NCBI GenBank assembly: GCA_030606505.1
Contig: JAUWGI010000034.1
Coordinates: 1-7,664, forward strand
Direction of reading: 5' to 3'
DNA length: 7,664 nt
From: Deltaproteobacteria bacterium
GTDB lineage: Bacteria > Chloroflexota > Dehalococcoidia > Dehalococcoidales > BS750m-G39
Below are positions 1-5,117 of the stretch, piece by piece. Positions within the stretch are counted from its first letter, which is position 1. Every line of letters begins with the position of its first letter. The notes beneath the pieces were generated by a model. The model saw only the letters and a list, made by a program, of their open reading frames with translations. It searched no databases and was not told the origin of the DNA. The translations under genes and the position numbers were made by a program.

Positions 1-95
1 GCTTAAGCGCACAATCACCCAAAGGTACTTATTGAGCCATAAAATAGTCATGGTAAAAAAGTCCCAAATTTGGTAAGAAAAGGTAACTTAGGTGC

Positions 96-124
96 TTGAC
101 TTTGGGTCCCCGGAGAACTACTAT
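96..124 (+). promoter_or_regulatory. Possible sigma-70 type promoter upstream of the duplicated leader
   Basis: TTGACT at 96-101 is followed after 17 bases by TACTAT at 119-124, each close to the -35 and -10 consensus. It would start RNA near 131, about 50 bases before the Shine-Dalgarno site of the small duplicated frame at 183. It could drive that remnant or give a long leader for the kinase at 361. Found by eye only. Confidence 0.3.
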
Positions 125-166
125 GGTGATGTTCGTCAAAAACGCCAAAAGGCCGATCGAGTAACT

Positions 167-212
167 TTCACTGGAGCGAAAGTTGAACCGCCACCGAGAC
201 CAAAGACCCAGC
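167..212 (+). repeat. Direct repeat copy A (duplicate of kinase ribosome binding site and first codons)
   Basis: This 46-base segment matches 345-390 at 43 positions, with differences at 190, 205 and 208. The match covers the GGAG ribosome binding site, the TTG start and the first ten codons of the histidine kinase. In this copy, AACTTTC (163-169) and GAAAGTT (178-184) form a perfect 7-bp inverted repeat that puts GGAG in the loop and the first two bases of the TTG in the stem. Copy B has lost one T from the left arm, so the pairing is shorter there. Confidence 0.85.
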
Positions 213-248
213 AACCACTTCATCAGACAAAATGTCATAATTTTGTAA
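183..248 (+). pseudogene. 21-codon remnant of a kinase 5' end, or short leader peptide
   Basis: A TTG start with GGAG at 173-176 opens a frame that begins M-N-R-H-R-D-Q and stops with TAA at 246-248 after 21 codons. The kinase at 361 begins M-N-H-H-R-D-Q, so this is the same start duplicated 178 bases upstream. After about ten codons the similarity ends and the frame carries no kinase features. It is most simply a truncated duplicate of the kinase start. It keeps its translation signals and has a promoter-like sequence at 96-124, so it might still be translated as a short peptide ahead of the kinase. Confidence 0.35.
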
Positions 249-267
249 CTTTTCCCGCTGGTACTTT

Positions 268-297
268 ATGACTTCTACATACTCTGCAATCTAAGAT
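268..297 (+). promoter_or_regulatory. Weak promoter candidate for the kinase-regulator pair
   Basis: ATGACT at 268-273 and TAAGAT at 292-297 are 18 bases apart, each matching about four of six consensus positions. RNA would start near 304, giving a leader of roughly 55 bases before the TTG at 361. The match is modest and the call is tentative. Confidence 0.22.
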
Positions 298-344
298 TTA
301 AAATGATTTACAGAAAAGGGTAACAAGAGACCGGTTGCAAAAAC

Positions 345-390
345 TTCACTGGAGCGAAAGTTGAACCACCACCGAGACCAAATACTCAGC
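345..390 (+). repeat. Direct repeat copy B (start of the kinase gene)
   Basis: Partner of 167-212, 43 of 46 positions identical, offset 178 bases. It holds the working ribosome binding site GGAG (351-354), the TTG start of the kinase (361) and its first ten codons. Confidence 0.85.
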
Positions 391-1557
391 CGATGGCAGG
401 ACCGCATCAGCCTCGTCCCTTCGGCCTACCGGTGGCTGGCTCTGGGCATAGCCAGCGCCCAGATATTCCTCTTCCCCTCGGCCTATTACTCGCTGACGCC
501 GCCCCTCTACCTGATTATCGCCGTCGGCATCTACACCCTGCTCAAGACACTGCGCCCCCTCCGCTGGCAGGAAAAGAACAGCATCACCCTGGTTCTGCTC
601 ATCCTGGATATAGTGATCTGCTTCTTCCTGGTACTATCAACCGCCGGACTCTACAGTCCGTTCCTGTTGTACAGTTTAGCCCCGGTACTGACGGCGGCGC
701 TGCTTCTAGACCGCGGCATAACCTTCGGCATCACCGCCGTATCGGGGGCTTATGTAATCGGCGCTCACCTGTTCAATCCCTTCTTCCCCACCCAGCTCCT
801 CCTCCCCGAGCTCAGTTATTTCCTGGCCTACATAATAGCCGTCTCCCTGGCGGCCGCCCTGCCCTACCTCATCAACGTTAACCTCAGGCAGCGCCTGCAG
901 TACGAGGACATCATTCAGGAGCGGCAGCGGCTGTCCCGTGATATCCACGACGGCATTGCCCAGACCCTCTCCGCCCTGCGCTGGCAGGCCCAGCTCCTCA
1001 CCCGCCGCCTGAGGGCAATGGGGATTGAGCTGGAGGAGATAAAGCAGCTGGAGGTACTCACCGAAAAAGCGCGGCTGGACACCAGAGAGTCCATCGAGCT
1101 TCTGCGCAGCTACAACGGCGGCGGCTTTATGCCCAATCTCAGAGTCTACCTCAAGCAGCTCAGCCGGGAGAACAATCTTATCTTCCACGTTAACAGCGAA
1201 GATAATGATCTTCGCCTGGGAGCGCCGGCCGAACTAGAGCTGATGCGCATCTGCCAGGAAGCCCTGAGCAATGTCAGGAAGCACTCCGGGGCGGGCCATG
1301 TCGATATCAAGGTCAAATCAGTGGACAACCACTTCGAGGTAAGCATTGCCGATGACGGCTGCGGCTTTGATGCCCTGGCTTACTATCAGGGCGGGATGCA
1401 GCAGACCGGGGGTCACGGCCTGGCGGTGATGAGGGAAAGGGCGGAGTCGATAGGCGGCAAGCTGAGAGTACTGAGTCTGCCGGGCAAGGGCACCGAGGTT
1501 CAGGTGGAGGTACCGGCAAATAATCAAACGGGAAGGTGGCCATGGCTGAAACGATAA
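361..1557 (+). CDS. NarL-family membrane sensor histidine kinase
   Basis: Autophosphorylating sensor kinase of a two-component system, 398 residues, located in the cytoplasmic membrane. The N-terminal third holds about six hydrophobic segments (roughly 23-44, 46-61, 74-97, 101-116, 119-138, 151-171) with very short loops and no large extracellular domain, so the signal is probably sensed in or near the membrane. A HisKA_3-type dimerisation region follows, with the phospho-accepting His196 in R-D-I-H-D-G. The ATP-binding domain shows an N box (E-A-L-S-N-V-R-K-H around Asn304), a G1 box D-D-G-C-G-F-D (331-337) and a G2 box G-G-H-G-L-A-V-M (350-357), all intact. The start is TTG with GGAG six bases upstream; no better in-frame start is visible. 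Its last 16 bases overlap the response regulator, its obvious partner. The ligand cannot be read from the sequence. Its 5' end is duplicated upstream at 167-212. Confidence 0.95.
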   Translation: MNHHRDQILSRWQDRISLVPSAYRWLALGIASAQIFLFPSAYYSLTPPLYLIIAVGIYTLLKTLRPLRWQEKNSITLVLLILDIVICFFLVLSTAGLYSPFLLYSLAPVLTAALLLDRGITFGITAVSGAYVIGAHLFNPFFPTQLLLPELSYFLAYIIAVSLAAALPYLINVNLRQRLQYEDIIQERQRLSRDIHDGIAQTLSALRWQAQLLTRRLRAMGIELEEIKQLEVLTEKARLDTRESIELLRSYNGGGFMPNLRVYLKQLSRENNLIFHVNSEDNDLRLGAPAELELMRICQEALSNVRKHSGAGHVDIKVKSVDNHFEVSIADDGCGFDALAYYQGGMQQTGGHGLAVMRERAESIGGKLRVLSLPGKGTEVQVEVPANNQTGRWPWLKR

Positions 1558-2183
1558 GGGTTCTAATTGCCGACGACCACGCCGTAGTCCGTTCCGGGCT
1601 GGCTAACATACTGGGAGCCGAGCCCGATATCAAGATTATCGGCGAGGCCAGGGACGGCCTGGAGGCTATAGAGAAAGCGGCGGAGCTAAAACCGGATGTC
1701 ATCCTCATGGACATCTTCATGCCCCGCTGCAGCGGTCTGGAGGCCACGGTAGCCATAAGGCAGAAGCTGCCTGACGTCAAGCTGCTCATCCTGACTATCT
1801 CTGACCGCGAGGAAGACCTGTTCAAAGCATTGAGGTTCGGCGCCCAGGGCTATCTGCTCAAGAGCGCCAGCATCACCGAGGTGGTGGAGGCGGTCAGGAA
1901 GACAGCCGCCAGTGAGGCCATGCTCTCCCCGGACATTGCCACCAAGCTCGTTGCCGAGTTCAGCAGCCGGGCTAACAAGCCCAAGCTCAGCACCAGGGAG
2001 TCGGAGATTCTGCAGCTTTTGGGCGAGGGGCAGACCAACACCGAGATTGCCAAACGCCTCTTCATTGATGAAAGCACGGTCAGGACCCATTTCCGCCGCA
2101 TCAGGGATAAGCTGCACCTGAGGAACCGCGCCGAGGCCATTGCCTACGCCACCCGCAACAGTCTCCCCACCACCCCCCACTAA
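1542..2183 (+). CDS. NarL/FixJ-family response regulator
   Basis: DNA-binding response regulator, 213 residues from the ATG at 1542. The receiver domain (about 5-120) has the acidic pair Asp11-Asp12, the phospho-acceptor Asp57 in L-M-D-I-F-M-P, Thr85 and Lys107, so it should accept phosphate from the kinase upstream. The C-terminal domain is a LuxR-type helix-turn-helix (about 148-205), recognisable by L-S-T-R-E-S-E-I-L, then G-Q-T-N-T-E-I-A-K-R-L and S-T-V-R-T-H. The ATG is preferred over the in-frame GTG at 1536 because GGAAGG (1531-1536) sits at normal spacing from it. Overlap with the kinase means the two are co-transcribed and probably translationally coupled. The target genes are unknown; the secreted-protein block on the right is one candidate by position only. 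Confidence 0.95.
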   Translation: MAETIRVLIADDHAVVRSGLANILGAEPDIKIIGEARDGLEAIEKAAELKPDVILMDIFMPRCSGLEATVAIRQKLPDVKLLILTISDREEDLFKALRFGAQGYLLKSASITEVVEAVRKTAASEAMLSPDIATKLVAEFSSRANKPKLSTRESEILQLLGEGQTNTEIAKRLFIDESTVRTHFRRIRDKLHLRNRAEAIAYATRNSLPTTPH

Positions 2184-2187
2184 AGCC

Positions 2188-2682
2188 TTAATCTTCTTTA
2201 GAGGGGCTTTCCACTATTTCACGCCACCCCATAAACCAGGGGCGCGTATTGAGCAGCCGGCCCGGGTAGCAGAAGTAGACCGCCAGCGCCAGGATTACCA
2301 GCGCTATATCCACGTACAGCGAGCCCATCGTTGACAGCTCGCCGGTAAATAACCTTTCCAGTACTCCCAGGCAGCCGCAGGGCTCATGCCCGAATCCATT
2401 GGCTATCATCCAGCCGTTGTGCATGATAAAGGCGGCGATAAGCAGTGTCGAAATACCGGCCGCTATCTGCGGGAAAATACCCACCAGCAGGCAGGCGCCC
2501 AGCACCAGCTCCACCCAGGGCAGCCAGCTCGTCACCCAGGCGGCGGCATCCGGGCTTATGATGTAAGTAGAAAGGGCCAGCAGAAAAGCGCTCTGCCCCA
2601 TCAGCTTACCCACCCCGGAGGTGATAAAGACCAGCGCCAGCAGTATGCTCGCCCCGAAGGCAATCCAGTATCGGTAACGCAT
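2188..2682 (-). CDS. MauE/DoxX-like membrane protein with a CGC motif
   Basis: Integral membrane protein of 164 residues with about four transmembrane helices (around 8-27, 53-70, 74-92, 121-138). It resembles the MauE/DoxX family: an N-terminal S-G-x-x-K-L signature after the first helix, the W-x-x-W-x-E-L-V-L-G segment leading helix two, and a short loop with P-C-G-C-L-G (101-106), the Cys-Gly-Cys element typical of the MauE branch. Family members are linked to thiol or quinone redox chemistry, such as disulfide formation in exported proteins, but the exact reaction here is unproven. The ATG at 2682 has a strong GAGGGA ribosome binding site just upstream. It converges on the response regulator with four bases between the stop codons, so it is a separate transcription unit with its own promoter at 2731-2760. 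A role in folding the cysteine-containing secreted proteins nearby is possible but inferred only. Confidence 0.85.
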   Translation of the reverse strand: MRYRYWIAFGASILLALVFITSGVGKLMGQSAFLLALSTYIISPDAAAWVTSWLPWVELVLGACLLVGIFPQIAAGISTLLIAAFIMHNGWMIANGFGHEPCGCLGVLERLFTGELSTMGSLYVDIALVILALAVYFCYPGRLLNTRPWFMGWREIVESPSKED

Positions 2683-2730
2683 ATTCCCTCCCCCGTTGGC
2701 TTTAAGTGTTCTCTTAAGTGACTAGTGGCT

Positions 2731-2760
2731 ATGTTAACCCCCCGCCCCGCCCCTTGTCAA
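2731..2760 (-). promoter_or_regulatory. Promoter of the MauE/DoxX-like gene
   Basis: Read on the minus strand, a perfect TTGACA (plus coordinates 2755-2760) is followed after 18 bases by TAACAT (2731-2736). RNA would start around 2724, leaving a leader of about 40 bases before the ATG at 2682. The spacer between the two boxes is almost pure G broken by two C residues, a sequence that could fold into a G-quadruplex on the non-template strand. Confidence 0.6.
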
Positions 2761-2849
2761 TTACGCACTTTACCAACTTCACCCCCCAATTATGTTTTAT
2801 ATTATTCTATTTAAGGAAACCCTACAAAGTTTTACAGGCTTCACGGGGC

Positions 2850-2876
2850 CCCCGAAAAAACAAAGTTTTTTTGGGG
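2850..2876. repeat. Hairpin with a long A/T stem capped by C/G
   Basis: CCCCG-AAAAAAC pairs with G-TTTTTTT-GGGG around an AAA loop: 12 pairs including one G-U, from 2850-2861 against 2865-2876. It is followed by a small inverted repeat GGGTTA/TAACCC (2874-2886). It has no tail of T residues of its own and lies between genes that point away from each other, so its role is unclear. Confidence 0.55.
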
Positions 2877-2899
2877 TTAGTAACCCTCACCCCCTTTAT

Positions 2900-2938
2900 C
2901 CCCCTCTCCCTGGCAGGGAGAGGGGGAATTTATTTTTT
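2900..2938 (+). terminator. Perfect 11-bp GC hairpin followed by a T run
   Basis: CCCCCTCTCCC (2900-2910) pairs perfectly with 2916-2926 around a TGGCA loop, and a run of six T follows at 2933-2938. The shape fits an intrinsic terminator on the plus strand, but no plus-strand gene ends just upstream. It may equally be a copy of a dispersed intergenic hairpin repeat. Confidence 0.5.
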
Positions 2939-2942
2939 AAAA

Positions 2943-2963
2943 AGAGGGGGCTTCGCCCCCTCT
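2943..2963 (-). terminator. Second perfect GC hairpin with a T run on the minus side
   Basis: AGAGGGGGC (2943-2951) pairs perfectly with 2955-2963 around a TTC loop. Read on the minus strand, the stem is followed by a short T run (plus A residues at 2939-2943), the form of an intrinsic terminator for minus-strand RNA. No minus-strand gene lies to its right in the window. It sits 17 bases from the previous hairpin, so the two may be ends of one element. Confidence 0.4.
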
Positions 2964-3025
2964 CAAACACCCCTGTTCTTTAGTTTCGCCCCCCTTCTCC
3001 CCCCACCCAAAGTAAGAGAAGCAAG

Positions 3026-3072
3026 ACCTCTTTAGGGTGGGCGGGCGGGAAGAAAAACATCTATTAAAAAAG
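3026..3072 (+). repeat. Imperfect 47-bp direct repeat, copy 1
   Basis: Matches 3119-3165 at 41 of 47 positions, offset 93 bases. The first 20 bases are identical, followed by G-rich sequence and ending in TTAAAAAAG. Upstream, CCCACCCAAAG (3002-3012) is nearly the inverse of CTTTAGGGTGGG (3030-3041), so this copy can fold back on its left flank. Confidence 0.75.
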
Positions 3073-3118
3073 GGGGCGGGGCTGGGGTCAATACCCCCAA
3101 AAAAGTTTTAGAGGTGCA

Positions 3119-3165
3119 ACCTCTTTAGGGTGGGCGGGTGGGTAGCAAAACACCGGTTAAAAAAG
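3119..3165 (+). repeat. Imperfect 47-bp direct repeat, copy 2
   Basis: Partner of 3026-3072. Its left end takes part in the small hairpin AGAGGT-GCA-ACCTCT (3110-3124), and a second hairpin, GCGGAA/TTCCGC (3165-3170 with 3177-3182), begins at its last base. The spacer between the copies also holds GGGGT-CAAT-ACCCC (3084-3097). Confidence 0.75.
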
Positions 3166-3191
3166 CGGAAAACGGCTTCCGCTTACCCCCC

Positions 3192-3224
3192 TGTCACGGA
3201 AATGTTGTCACGATTCCGTGACAA
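3192..3224. promoter_or_regulatory. Candidate operator built on TGTCACG
   Basis: TTGTCACG (3205-3212) and CGTGACAA (3217-3224) form a perfect palindrome with a 4-base centre. A third copy of the half-site, TGTCACGGAA (3192-3201), is the exact inverse of TTCCGTGACA (3214-3223), giving a second overlapping 10-bp inverted repeat with a 12-base gap. The length and symmetry suit a dimeric regulator; TGTCA-N-TGACA resembles sites of the CRP/FNR superfamily. It lies about 175 bases before the first secreted-protein gene. An RNA hairpin is an alternative reading. Confidence 0.45.
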
Positions 3225-3343
3225 AATATTCATCGTTTTGATTAGCCCAAAATCACCACTGGGGGGACATACTAAAGTGCTATCTTCCTTTACAATAAGT
3301 ACTAGCCTTCAAAATAGATGGCTTATGCTCTGGTCGATTCTTT

Positions 3344-3355
3344 GGGGAATTCCCC
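3344..3355. repeat. Perfect 12-bp palindrome GGGGAATTCCCC
   Basis: A gapless palindrome about 44 bases before the ATG at 3399, in the likely leader or promoter of the secreted-protein block. With no loop it is a poor RNA hairpin and could be a protein-binding site, but chance cannot be excluded. Confidence 0.35.
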
Positions 3356-3398
3356 GGAGAGGGGCTAGAAAAATAATCTTTGAAAGGAGCAAAAAACA

Positions 3399-4145
3399 AT
3401 GAAACCCAAAAAGATAGGACTCCTGGCATTAGCGCTGGTTCTGGCTCTCGGCACCCTCGGCGTCGGCTATGCCGCCTGGACCGACACCATCACCATCGAT
3501 GGCTCGGTCAACACCGGCACCCTGGACCTGAATGTGGTTGAGTACTCCGGGCTGTGGATGTGGAAGATTCCCGGAGGCGACCCTGAATACTACCTTACCA
3601 GTGACCCGGATTTCACACCCGATCAAGTCGGCCAAAATGACCCCCCGTTCGTCGTAGCTTTCTCGAAAGCAGAGCAGACTTTAGATGCTGCCGCTCTGGT
3701 AGATGATGCCGTCACCGTTACCTTTGATAACCTCTTCCCCATTAGCGATGGTGTCCCGGTTGATGGTGGTGTCTGGACAGCCTACTGCTGGAAAGCCGAC
3801 TTCATCGTCCACTACGAGGGCAGCGTCCCGGCTATGGTTGATGCGGAATGCATCTCCGTCACCGCTGACCCCATGCTCGAATGGATGTGGGCCAACAATT
3901 ACATCACTGTTGAGTTCTACGAACTGACCGATGGCTATGCCGAGGGTGGTCCGTACTGGCCCTATATAGATGGCGAGATAACGGAAGCCGTCCAGATGCA
4001 CAACTGTGACTACGTTGTCTGCCTAGTCTACGTATGCCTACCGCAGGTTCCCCCGGCTGAATTTACACAGGAAGACTTCATGAACCTGAGCGGAAGCTTC
4101 ACTGCTGAAATCACCGCCATCCAGTGGAACGAGTACACACCGTAA
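3399..4145 (+). CDS. Secreted TasA/camelysin-like protein with SipW-type signal peptide (1 of 4)
   Basis: Exported structural-type protein of 248 residues. The N-terminus has the SipW-cognate pattern: M-K-P-K-K, a hydrophobic stretch (6-23), then G-V-G-Y-A-A-W-T-D-T (21-30) and a first strand ending N-T-G-T-L-D-L. By analogy with TasA, cleavage would fall near A-A/W (26-27). The rest is probably a beta-sandwich, including T-F-D-N-L-F-P (108-114) and a C-terminal I-Q-W-N-E-Y (241-246). The C-terminal 50 residues align with the protein at 5118 (H-x-x-D-[YF], then L-P-Q or I-P-Q, then N-L-S-G). It has five Cys (130, 151, 203, 208, 213). ATG start with GGAG nine bases upstream. First of five secreted-protein genes and closest to the control region. 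Likely a matrix or fibre subunit; that role is inferred from the signal class. Confidence 0.8.
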   Translation: MKPKKIGLLALALVLALGTLGVGYAAWTDTITIDGSVNTGTLDLNVVEYSGLWMWKIPGGDPEYYLTSDPDFTPDQVGQNDPPFVVAFSKAEQTLDAAALVDDAVTVTFDNLFPISDGVPVDGGVWTAYCWKADFIVHYEGSVPAMVDAECISVTADPMLEWMWANNYITVEFYELTDGYAEGGPYWPYIDGEITEAVQMHNCDYVVCLVYVCLPQVPPAEFTQEDFMNLSGSFTAEITAIQWNEYTP

Positions 4146-4158
4146 AGTCAGGACTGGT

Positions 4159-4178
4159 GCGGGGGCTTTAACCCCCGC
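4159..4178 (+). terminator. GC hairpin between secreted-protein genes 1 and 2
   Basis: GCGGGGG (4159-4165) pairs with CCCCCGC (4172-4178) around CTTTAA, 14 bases after the stop of the first gene. No T run follows, so it is more likely an attenuating or RNA-end-stabilising hairpin than a full terminator. Confidence 0.5.
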
Positions 4179-4226
4179 GCCCCCATTCCCCACTCCCGAT
4201 AGAGTAGGGGACGAGAGGAGGAATAC

Positions 4227-4931
4227 ATGAAAAAAATCGGACTTTTGTGTCTGGCCCTGGTCTTGGCTTTGGGCGCCCTTGGCGTCGGCTACGCCTCCTG
4301 GACCGATACCATCTTCATCGATGGTTCGGTGACCACCGGTTCGGTCTGCATAGAGCTCACCTGCCCGTGGAGCCAGGCAGACACCAGCGACCCGTCTCCA
4401 CCGCACCTGGTAGCTTATGGTGCCCCCGCGTCTTCTTTAGACTGGAATGCGACTCAGGAAGGGTCAAACTTTAACTCAGGCGTATACCAGACGACCAAGA
4501 ACGTGGGATGGACAGTGATAGATTGCAGTGGCACTGCACCGGTCAAATCGGCAACGCTCTCTTTCTACAACATCTATCCCTGTTACTTCAACCACATTGG
4601 CTTCGGCATAAAGAACTGCGGCACCATACCGGTCAAGCTGGACCACGTTGTGTTCAAGGACAGCCAAGGTGCTGTGCTGGCCACACTCTACGATGACGGG
4701 TATCTGGCCTTTGACCTGATCCCCAATCCCAATGACGCAAGTCACCCAAATGACTTCGAAATCATCTGGGGTGATAACTTCGGCGACCAGCTTGAGCCTG
4801 GGGAAAGTTGGAGCATTGACTTCTGGATTCACTTTATGCAGGATGAAGGCATTGACTTCACTACAGGGCAGAACGCCAGCTTCACCGTAGAAGTACACGC
4901 CGTTCAGTGGAACGAGTATCCGCTACCCTAA
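4227..4931 (+). CDS. Secreted TasA/camelysin-like protein with SipW-type signal peptide (2 of 4)
   Basis: Exported protein of 234 residues. M-K-K-I-G-L-L starts a hydrophobic segment, then G-V-G-Y-A-S-W-T-D-T (19-28) and a strand ending T-T-G-S-V. The core has the pattern F-Y-N-I-Y-P-C (113-119), then I-K-N-C-G-T-I-P-V (128-136), a polypeptide-with-PG turn L-E-P-G-E-S (189-194), and F-T-V-E-V-H-A-V-Q-W-N-E-Y (219-231). This N-x-G-x-x-P-[VA] plus PG-turn layout is shared with the proteins at 5992 and 6536, so it belongs to a different sub-type from the first and third genes. A strong GAGGAGG site precedes the ATG. Gap to the previous gene is 81 bases, filled by a hairpin. No anchor or sortase signal is seen, so it is released or assembled outside the cell. 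Confidence 0.8.
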   Translation: MKKIGLLCLALVLALGALGVGYASWTDTIFIDGSVTTGSVCIELTCPWSQADTSDPSPPHLVAYGAPASSLDWNATQEGSNFNSGVYQTTKNVGWTVIDCSGTAPVKSATLSFYNIYPCYFNHIGFGIKNCGTIPVKLDHVVFKDSQGAVLATLYDDGYLAFDLIPNPNDASHPNDFEIIWGDNFGDQLEPGESWSIDFWIHFMQDEGIDFTTGQNASFTVEVHAVQWNEYPLP

Positions 4932-4967
4932 AGCCAGACTAGGCACATAAAGAACTTAAAAGGGAGT

Positions 4968-4990
4968 GCGGGGGTGTTACCCACCCCCGC
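4968..4990 (+). terminator. GC hairpin between secreted-protein genes 2 and 3
   Basis: GCGGGGGTG (4968-4976) pairs perfectly with CACCCCCGC (4982-4990) around TTACC. The core GCGGGGG/CCCCCGC is the same as in the hairpin at 4159-4178, suggesting related elements. No T run follows. Confidence 0.5.
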
Positions 4991-4999
4991 CCCCGAGCC

Positions 5000-5016
5000 C
5001 CCCTGCTTGTCAGGGG
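5000..5016. repeat. Second small hairpin in the gene 2-3 gap
   Basis: CCCCTG (5000-5005) pairs with CAGGGG (5011-5016) around CTTGT. The rest of the 186-base gap has further imperfect pairing, for example GGGCAAGGC (5070-5078) with GCCTGCCC (5085-5092). The gap is the longest within the block and reads like several layered hairpin elements. Confidence 0.4.
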
Positions 5017-5117
5017 AAGTGGGAAAGGCATAATCGTAGGGTCTTTCCCCCCTCCCTTGACAAGGAGACGGGCAAGGCCTGAGTGCCTGCCCCATATAGC
5101 ATAGAGGAGATAAGAAG

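Larger units (their letters stand above)
1..360. other. AT-richer leader region without a convincing gene
   Basis: No reading frame here looks like a protein. The stretch is clearly richer in A and T than the genes to its right. What it does hold: a possible promoter (96-124), a 46-bp copy of the kinase start region (167-212) that opens a 21-codon frame (183-248), and a second weaker promoter candidate (268-297) closer to the kinase. The left edge may be the tail of a preceding spacer. Confidence 0.6.
2683..3398. other. Gene-free spacer of about 700 bases, dense in hairpins and G/C runs
   Basis: Open frames on the plus strand (for example 2718-3035 and 3130-3402) read through repeats and hairpins, are full of Pro, Gly, Arg and Lys runs, and lack domain-like composition, so I do not call them genes. 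The spacer holds the minus-strand promoter for the MauE/DoxX-like gene, at least four hairpins, a 47-bp imperfect direct repeat, a TGTCACG palindrome and the ribosome binding site of the first secreted-protein gene (GGAG, 3386-3389). Confidence 0.7.

Noticed and set aside
29..238. Minus-strand open frame of 69 codons
   Set aside because: It runs antisense through repeat copy A, has no recognisable domain and no clear ribosome binding site, and lies in non-coding, AT-richer sequence.
2182..2210. Shared terminator between the response regulator and the MauE/DoxX-like gene
   Set aside because: AAAGCC (2182-2187) and GGCTTT (2205-2210) can pair, but the stem is six bp with a 17-base loop, too weak to call.
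2718..3035. Plus-strand open frame of 105 codons, and a second one at 3130-3402
   Set aside because: Both read through G/C runs, hairpins and the direct repeat. The product is a mosaic of Pro/Phe/Arg-rich stretches without a domain, typical of frames in intergenic repeats.
3289..3317. TTTACA as a -35 box for the secreted-protein block
   Set aside because: No good -10 lies at normal spacing; AAATAG is too far from consensus. TATGCT at 3324-3329 looks like a -10 but has no -35. The real promoter cannot be fixed by eye.
3225..3398. A riboswitch, such as a cyclic di-GMP type, before the secreted-protein block
   Set aside because: I looked for the conserved core sequences of such elements and found none; only a palindrome and an ordinary ribosome binding site are present.
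5057..5062. Perfect TTGACA in the gap between secreted-protein genes 2 and 3
   Set aside because: No -10 box lies at 16-19 bases; the sequence is part of a hairpin-rich stretch.
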